The translations under genes and the position numbers were made by a program. A stretch of 64,000 bases of DNA from assembly GCF_020037025.1 (NCBI RefSeq), contig NZ_JAIQLH010000013.1:1-64000 (forward strand). The letters run 5' to 3'. The notes beneath the pieces are model-generated. The model was not told the DNA's origin. It worked only from the letters and a program-made list of their open reading frames with translations, and did no database searches. Positions 62,082 to 64,000 of the stretch are shown here, piece by piece (positions within the stretch are counted from its first letter, which is position 1; every line of letters starts with the position of its first letter). Source of the DNA: Streptomyces huiliensis. Its GTDB lineage: Bacteria; Actinomycetota; Actinomycetes; Streptomycetales; Streptomycetaceae.

Positions 62082-62728
62082 CACCCGGCGCCGGGCCGTT
62101 CCGCCGCGCATCCATGCGGCATGACGCGGGCCAGGCGTTCCCGCTGTACGTCGTGGCGGTCGCGGCACTCCTGTTCGCCGCGCTCGCCGTCTTCGCCGTC
62201 GGCATGGCGGGAGCCGCCAGGAACGGCACCCGGTCCGCCGCCGACGCCGCCGCCCTCGCCGCCGCCCAGGACTACCGGGAACAGGCCTTCGCCGGCTTCC
62301 TCCGGGATCTCACCGCGCGGCCCGGCGGCGACTGGCGGCGCTGGTTCGACGGCCGCGGCGACGCCCCCGGCACCGCCTGCCGCACGGCGGAACGCCTCGC
62401 GCGCGACAACGGCGCCGACCTCACCGGCCCCGGCTGCGCCCCGGCCCCCGGGCCGGACCCCACGACCCTGGCCTTCGACGTCACCGTCACCTCCCGCGAC
62501 GGCGTCGGCACGTCCGTCGTCCCGGGAACCGAGGACGTCCACCCCACCGTCGGCTCCCGAGCCGTCGTGGCCCCCCGCTGCCGGCCCGCCCCGGCCGGGG
62601 ACACCGGCACGCCGTTCGCCCGGTTCGACTGCGACGACGGGCCGCTGGCCGTCGACCCCGCCCACCCCGACCCCCGGCTCACGGCACGCACCCTGTTCGC
62701 CGTCCGCCTCGCCGCCACCGACCGATGA
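62078..62728 (+). CDS. TadG-like pilus-assembly protein
   Basis: A 216-residue protein with the N-terminal GQAFPLYVVAVAALLFAALA helix and NGTRSAADAAALAAAQDYR that follows the membrane segment in TadG/Rv3654c-like proteins. The remainder is an extracytoplasmic domain with several cysteines (TACRTAERL, GPGCAPAP, RFDCDDG). The GTG overlaps the pilin stop (GTGA at 62078-62081); an internal ATG at 62114 is an alternative. It probably helps surface assembly of the pilus. Confidence 0.8.
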   Translation: MTPGAGPFRRASMRHDAGQAFPLYVVAVAALLFAALAVFAVGMAGAARNGTRSAADAAALAAAQDYREQAFAGFLRDLTARPGGDWRRWFDGRGDAPGTACRTAERLARDNGADLTGPGCAPAPGPDPTTLAFDVTVTSRDGVGTSVVPGTEDVHPTVGSRAVVAPRCRPAPAGDTGTPFARFDCDDGPLAVDPAHPDPRLTARTLFAVRLAATDR

Positions 62729-62750
62729 CCCACGAGTGGAGGAACGCCAT

Positions 62751-63329
62751 ATGAGCACAGGGCGCCGACACCCCCGGGCCGTGCTGCCGGCGGTGCTCGC
62801 CGTCGCCGCGGTGCTCGCCCTCTCCGGCTGCGGAGGCGACGGCGACGGCGGCGACGACGCGAAGGCCTCGGACCGCCCGGCCACCGCCGACACCGGCGAA
62901 CCCGCGCCGAAAGACCAGGGAAACCCCTCGTCGTCCCGCGTCCTGGGAGAAATACGGAACGGCGACGGCATCGTCGTCACCATCACCTCCGCCGCACGCG
63001 AGGACGGCGGATTCGTCACGGTCCAGGGAACCGTCGCCAACCGCGGCGGAAAGATGTTCAACGCCCTCGAATGGCGCTCCAAGGAAACGGACATGAGATC
63101 GCAGTCCGCCGTCTCCGGCGCCACCCTCGTCGACGCCAAGGGAAAGAAGCGCTACCTCGTCCTCCGGGACACCGACGGCCAATGCCTCTGCAGCACCGGC
63201 CTCACGGGGATCAAGCCGCAGGAATCCCGGCCCCTCTTCGCCCAGTTCCCGGCGCCTCCCGCCGACGTCGCCCAGGTCGACTTCCAGATCCCCACCATGC
63301 CCTCCGTCCGCATCGCGCTCTCGGGATGA
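62751..63329 (+). CDS. Predicted lipoprotein
   Basis: A 192-residue exported protein. The signal peptide ends in the lipobox LALSGC, with the lipid-modified Cys followed by a Gly/Asp-rich linker. The folded part (VLGEIRNGDGIVVTITSAAR, VTVQGTVANRGGKMFNALEW) looks like an immunoglobulin-like beta domain with a CLC motif (DGQCLCSTGL). GAGGAAC is upstream of the ATG. It lies 22 bp behind the TadG-like gene and 3 bp before the OmpA-domain gene, so it probably belongs to the same transcript. Function unknown. Confidence 0.8.
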   Translation: MSTGRRHPRAVLPAVLAVAAVLALSGCGGDGDGGDDAKASDRPATADTGEPAPKDQGNPSSSRVLGEIRNGDGIVVTITSAAREDGGFVTVQGTVANRGGKMFNALEWRSKETDMRSQSAVSGATLVDAKGKKRYLVLRDTDGQCLCSTGLTGIKPQESRPLFAQFPAPPADVAQVDFQIPTMPSVRIALSG

Positions 63330-63332
63330 CCC

Positions 63333-63965
63333 GTGACCCGCCACCCGCCGACACCGCCCACCCTCCGCCGCGGCCCCCTGGCCGCGGCACTCCTCACGGC
63401 AGCCGCCCTCCTCACCGCCGCGCCGGCCCCCGCGCACGCCACGGGCCCCGGCGACCCGGCCCGCAGCGAGCCGCCCGTCCCCCTGGACGCCCACGCCTCC
63501 GGACTCCGGTTGCGCAAAGGCGCCAAACTCGCTCCCGGCCGCGTCCTCGACATCAAATCCGTCATCGAGACCGGCAACGGCACCGAACGCCGAGTGGACA
63601 CCAACACGAACGTCACCTTCGCCCTCCAAGCCGAAGTCCTCTTCGACAAGGACAGTTCATCCCTCAACGGAGCCGCCGCCCAACGCATCAAGACCATCGC
63701 CGACGAAGTCAGGAAACAACGCGCCACCACCCTCCGCGTCTTCGGATTCACCGACAACCTGGGATCCGCCGACCACGGGGCGCTCCTCTCCAAGGAGCGC
63801 GCCAACGCCGTACAACGCCAACTCGCCAAGGAACTCGGCTCGTCCTCGATCTCCTACCAGATCCGCGGCTACGGCGAGGACTACCCCATCGCCGACAACG
63901 CCACGGAAGACGGCCGCCGTAAGAACCGCCGCGTGGAGGTCAGCTTCCCCCGCCAAGGCCGGTGA
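63333..63965 (+). CDS. Secreted OmpA-domain protein
   Basis: A 210-residue protein with a signal peptide (hydrophobic AAALLTAAALLTAAPAPAHA) and a C-terminal OmpA-like peptidoglycan-binding domain: VLFDKDSSSLNGAAAQRIKT, VFGFTDNLGSADHGALLSKE, RANAVQRQL and NRRVEVSF. In a Gram-positive host it may anchor the surface pilus or its partner lipoprotein to peptidoglycan (inference). It starts 3 bp after the lipoprotein stop. Confidence 0.88.
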   Translation: MTRHPPTPPTLRRGPLAAALLTAAALLTAAPAPAHATGPGDPARSEPPVPLDAHASGLRLRKGAKLAPGRVLDIKSVIETGNGTERRVDTNTNVTFALQAEVLFDKDSSSLNGAAAQRIKTIADEVRKQRATTLRVFGFTDNLGSADHGALLSKERANAVQRQLAKELGSSSISYQIRGYGEDYPIADNATEDGRRKNRRVEVSFPRQGR

Positions 63966-64000
63966 ACAACCGCCACCGGCCCGGCACCGTCCTCGACGCC
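63962..64000 (+). CDS. Possible next gene of the pilus locus, cut by window edge
   Basis: A GTG overlaps the stop of the OmpA-domain gene (GTGA at 63962-63965) and opens a frame of 13 codons (MNNRHRPGTVLDA) to the edge. The coupling pattern matches others in this locus, but there is too little sequence to judge. Confidence 0.3.
   Translation, partial: MNNRHRPGTVLDA

Overview
The window looks like chromosomal DNA of a Streptomyces or a close relative. Base composition is very GC-rich throughout, GTG/TTG starts are common, and it carries actinobacterial markers: mycothiol S-conjugate amidase, a GTP-type PEP carboxykinase, a DasR-type operator, an IdeR/DmdR-type iron box, a Streptomyces-style Tad/Flp pilus cluster and a few rare TTA leucine codons. 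Most of the window is core chromosome; one stretch (about 23.7-35.6 kb) is clearly accessory.

Layout. 0-20 kb: a partial DUF2786 gene; a coupled permease/glutamine-synthetase-like pair; two coupled unknown genes and an XRE regulator; a glycosyltransferase; a 42-codon AmfS/RamS-like class III lanthipeptide precursor with no modification enzyme nearby; an iron-box-controlled membrane protein; msrA; a cystathionine gamma-synthase gene; a MarR regulator; threonine ammonia-lyase with an ACT domain; a DrrAB-type ABC exporter; greA; a DUF4307 protein; mca and a small membrane protein. 20.4-23.7 kb: a large membrane-anchored STAND NTPase with tetratricopeptide repeats.

23.9-35.6 kb, accessory: a 35-codon cationic amphipathic peptide gene with its own intrinsic terminator lies divergent from a type I-E CRISPR-Cas locus (cas3, cse1, cse2, cas7, cas5, cas6e). 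The locus has no cas1, no cas2 and no CRISPR array in the window. Its Cas3 keeps the HD nuclease residues, but the helicase motifs that can be placed (P-loop, DEAH-type box, SAT-type motif and arginine-finger region) are degenerate although the frame stays open for 944 codons. cas3 and cse1 each contain a TTA codon, which suggests developmental (bldA) control. After cas6e, a DUF255 thioredoxin-domain gene is cut in its CHWC redox motif by a segment of about 3 kb. That segment carries a nuclease-Zn-SLFN-type helicase gene, a transposase relic and a second, diverged 5' end of the same DUF255 gene; it is flanked by 12-bp direct repeats. The right-hand copy is itself interrupted by 16 extra bases.

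37-53 kb: a TetR/MFS-exporter pair with a visible promoter and operator; hemolysin III; pckG; a small gene preceded by Fur/PerR-like inverted repeats; an aminotransferase; a probable D-amino-acid catabolic group (N-acyl-D-amino-acid deacylase, DTA/DSD-type PLP enzyme, RidA); and three secreted hydrolases (M14 carboxypeptidase, trypsin-like protease, GH18 chitinase with a DasR site).

53.5-64 kb: a Tad/Flp pilus locus with a gene of unknown function in front, CpaB, a fusion of a CpaE ATPase to a TadE-like pseudopilin, TadE, CpaF, TadB, TadC, Flp pilin and a TadG-like protein. A lipoprotein and an OmpA-domain protein follow at the right edge. TTA codons in the leading gene and in tadB again suggest developmental timing.
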